Under the pieces are notes generated by a model. The model was not told the DNA's origin. It was given only the letters and a program-made list of their open reading frames with translations, and ran no database searches. Below are positions 58,522-59,501 of a stretch of DNA of 59,501 bases, piece after piece. Source of the stretch: a virus. The position numbers and the translations under genes were made by a program. The stretch is from the IMG/VR virus record IMGVR_UViG_3300023179_005665, positions 1-59,501 of that record; one strand, 5' to 3'. How positions within the stretch are numbered: the first letter of the stretch is position 1; each line of letters starts with the position of its first letter.

Positions 58522-58699
58522 CTTCATTTGGCAATATTAATGCCAACAATAGGTAAAGCCAAAACACCAAACTCCCTGTAAATATAGCACCTAATACAAA
58601 GAGGATTCTGACTAAAGATACGTCCAGATTAAGCCACTTGGCTATACCTCCACAAACCCCAAATAGCGAACGATCTTTAGATTTACTTAGTTTGTTCAT
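58517..58699 (-). CDS. PspC-domain small membrane protein
   Basis: The 60-residue protein (MNKLSKSKDRSLFGVCGGIA...) has the complete PspC signature: SLFGVCGGIAKWLNLDVSLV, then RILFVLGAIFTGSLVFWLYL and a C-terminal ALILPNEE. Two membrane segments are expected. Phage PspC proteins may tune envelope stress or superinfection. It is followed, after a short gap, by the exported metalloprotease gene. Confidence 0.88.
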   Translation of the reverse strand: MNKLSKSKDRSLFGVCGGIAKWLNLDVSLVRILFVLGAIFTGSLVFWLYLLLALILPNEE

Positions 58700-58778
58700 A
58701 ATTTATACTTATTGGGTTATATCTATAAATTAGTAATGCTTGATATAGTCCCACAACTGGGATTAATTCTTCTATCAT
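58683..58778 (-). CDS. 31-residue small ORF overlapping PspC
   Basis: A short frame reads MIEELIPVVGLYQALLIYRY and ends NPISINYEQTK. Its ATG overlaps the stop of the upstream gene (TAATG), with AAGGAT upstream. It ends inside the start of pspC. It may be a real small protein or a coupling leader. Confidence is low because it is so short. Confidence 0.4.
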   Translation of the reverse strand: MIEELIPVVGLYQALLIYRYNPISINYEQTK

Positions 58779-59062
58779 TATTTATCCTTATTATCTAATG
58801 TAATTTTTGCAATAATATAATTGACCTTATCACTATCAACTAAATCTATACCAATAATCTTTCCACGACCCAAAAAGTTATGACCAATATGAATTAAAGG
58901 CCCACAATCAAAGTCTATATAACTTATAGCGTATTCGCTTTCGCCGCCAATTTTTGTGTTGTCTGAATCGCCTTCGATCAAAAACTGAGTATCGCTAATT
59001 TGAGTAAATGTTAATCGTTTCCCACTCTTACATTTTGGTGGACTAGACACAAACTGCCTCAC
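58778..59062 (-). CDS. Hypothetical beta-rich small protein
   Basis: The 94-residue protein (MRQFVSSPPKCKSGKRLTFT...) is beta-rich with a GPLIHIGHNFLGRGKIIGID stretch and a KVNYIIAKITLDN end. It overlaps the upstream coiled-coil gene by 20 bases. No family recognised. Confidence 0.55.
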   Translation of the reverse strand: MRQFVSSPPKCKSGKRLTFTQISDTQFLIEGDSDNTKIGGESEYAISYIDFDCGPLIHIGHNFLGRGKIIGIDLVDSDKVNYIIAKITLDNKDK

Positions 59063-59243
59063 TATCGAGAACTAAATCTTTATTATTTTCTGACGCTAGA
59101 TTTATAAGAACGTCTTTGAGTCTATGGTTTTCAATCTCTAATGTATTTATAATATTCTCTGCTTGAGTTAGTGCAAATTGTAGGTGTTTTACTTTATTTG
59201 CAAGTTCATCAGCCACATAACTATTCATACTTCTTACTACCAT
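59043..59243 (-). CDS. Small coiled-coil protein
   Basis: The 66-residue protein starts MVVRSMNSYVADELANKVKH after a full AAGGAGG site. It is a helix with heptads (FALTQAENIINTLEIENHRL). It starts the leftward series, about 40 bases below a possible TATATT -10 box without a clear -35. Function unknown. Confidence 0.6.
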   Translation of the reverse strand: MVVRSMNSYVADELANKVKHLQFALTQAENIINTLEIENHRLKDVLINLASENNKDLVLDSEAVCV

Positions 59244-59292
59244 AGGTAAAACCTCCTTGAAAAAGAAGATGTGATGAACATAATATACACCA

Positions 59293-59478
59293 CTATGATC
59301 GTAGATCTAAGTCTGATAAAAAACTTTTAAGATCATTTAATTGGTTATGATCCAACACTATTTGATCAGCATATGGTTTTTTATTAACCAAAACCTGATA
59401 GCAATAACGCATCCTTTGCCAAAAAGAAAGTTTATATTCATAAGACGATCTATTTCCAAATATAGCAAAATCAGCCAT
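59293..59478 (-). CDS. Hypothetical small protein
   Basis: The 61-residue protein (MADFAIFGNRSSYEYKLSFW...) is mostly helical with QRMRYCYQVLVNKKPYADQI. It is followed by a 49-base gap. No domain recognised. The end of the window lies just upstream of its start. Confidence 0.5.
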   Translation of the reverse strand: MADFAIFGNRSSYEYKLSFWQRMRYCYQVLVNKKPYADQIVLDHNQLNDLKSFLSDLDLRS

Positions 59479-59501
59479 ATTTATTTCATAATCATATTCA
59501 A

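Overview
The window is a 59.5 kb internal piece of an AT-rich, large tailed-phage genome, most likely myovirus-like. The evidence is a long tail-fibre/appendage module, a neighbouring T4 rIIA/rIIB-like gene pair, a phage sigma factor, a ClpP-type protease, free-standing HNH endonucleases, a phage tRNA and a group I intron. No terminase, portal, major capsid or DNA polymerase gene lies in the window, so it is only part of the genome. Genes are tightly packed, mostly on the minus strand, and many start on the stop codon of the gene before (ATGA or TAATG overlaps).

Layout by position. 1-19250: tail fibres, beta-solenoid and low-complexity virion proteins, a trypsin-like protease inside the tail module, and a fibre-like protein with a formylglycine-generating-enzyme (FGE/SUMF1) fold whose motifs are in circularly permuted order. 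A group I intron lies at about 6715-6945. 19300-24500: DeoC-like barrel without its lysine, ClpP-like protease, sigma factor, PAP2 phosphatase-like and ferritin-like proteins. 24500-33600: glycosyltransferase, GMP reductase, nucleoside deoxyribosyltransferase-like protein, then a run of glycosyltransferases and methyltransferases and a macro domain. 33670-33752: a divergent pair of sigma70-type promoters. 33798-40616: seven plus-strand glycosyltransferase/methyltransferase genes and one exported protein. 40606-47203: subtilisin, exported trypsin-like protease, actin-like ATPase, RuvB with a zinc-ribbon/RuvA-domain-III-like partner, and an archaeo-eukaryotic-type primase-like protein. 47280-51504: tRNA-like remnant, HNH gene, rIIB and rIIA. 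51555-59478: small early-type genes, a second subtilisin, a kinase-fold protein, another FkbM methyltransferase, an HNH gene abutting a tRNA-Leu(UAA), an exported HExxH protein and a PspC protein.

Host: five promoter candidates close to TTGACA-16/17-TATAAT and GGAG-type ribosome binding sites point to transcription by a host RNA polymerase with an ordinary sigma70. They argue against Bacteroidota. The N-terminus of the second subtilisin (LEILENK-like stretch before the catalytic domain) and the exported proteases resemble planctomycete secreted proteins, so a Planctomycetota host is my best guess, but this is inference. Tail-fibre C-termini also resemble those of aquatic cyanomyoviruses.

How it may work together: the fibre module and FGE-like protein would recognise a glycan-rich host surface. 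The glycosyltransferase/methyltransferase island would build or modify glycans on the virion or cell surface. RuvB with its partner, the primase-like protein and the actin-like ATPase belong to DNA handling. The promoter-driven small genes and rII pair look like early host-interaction genes.
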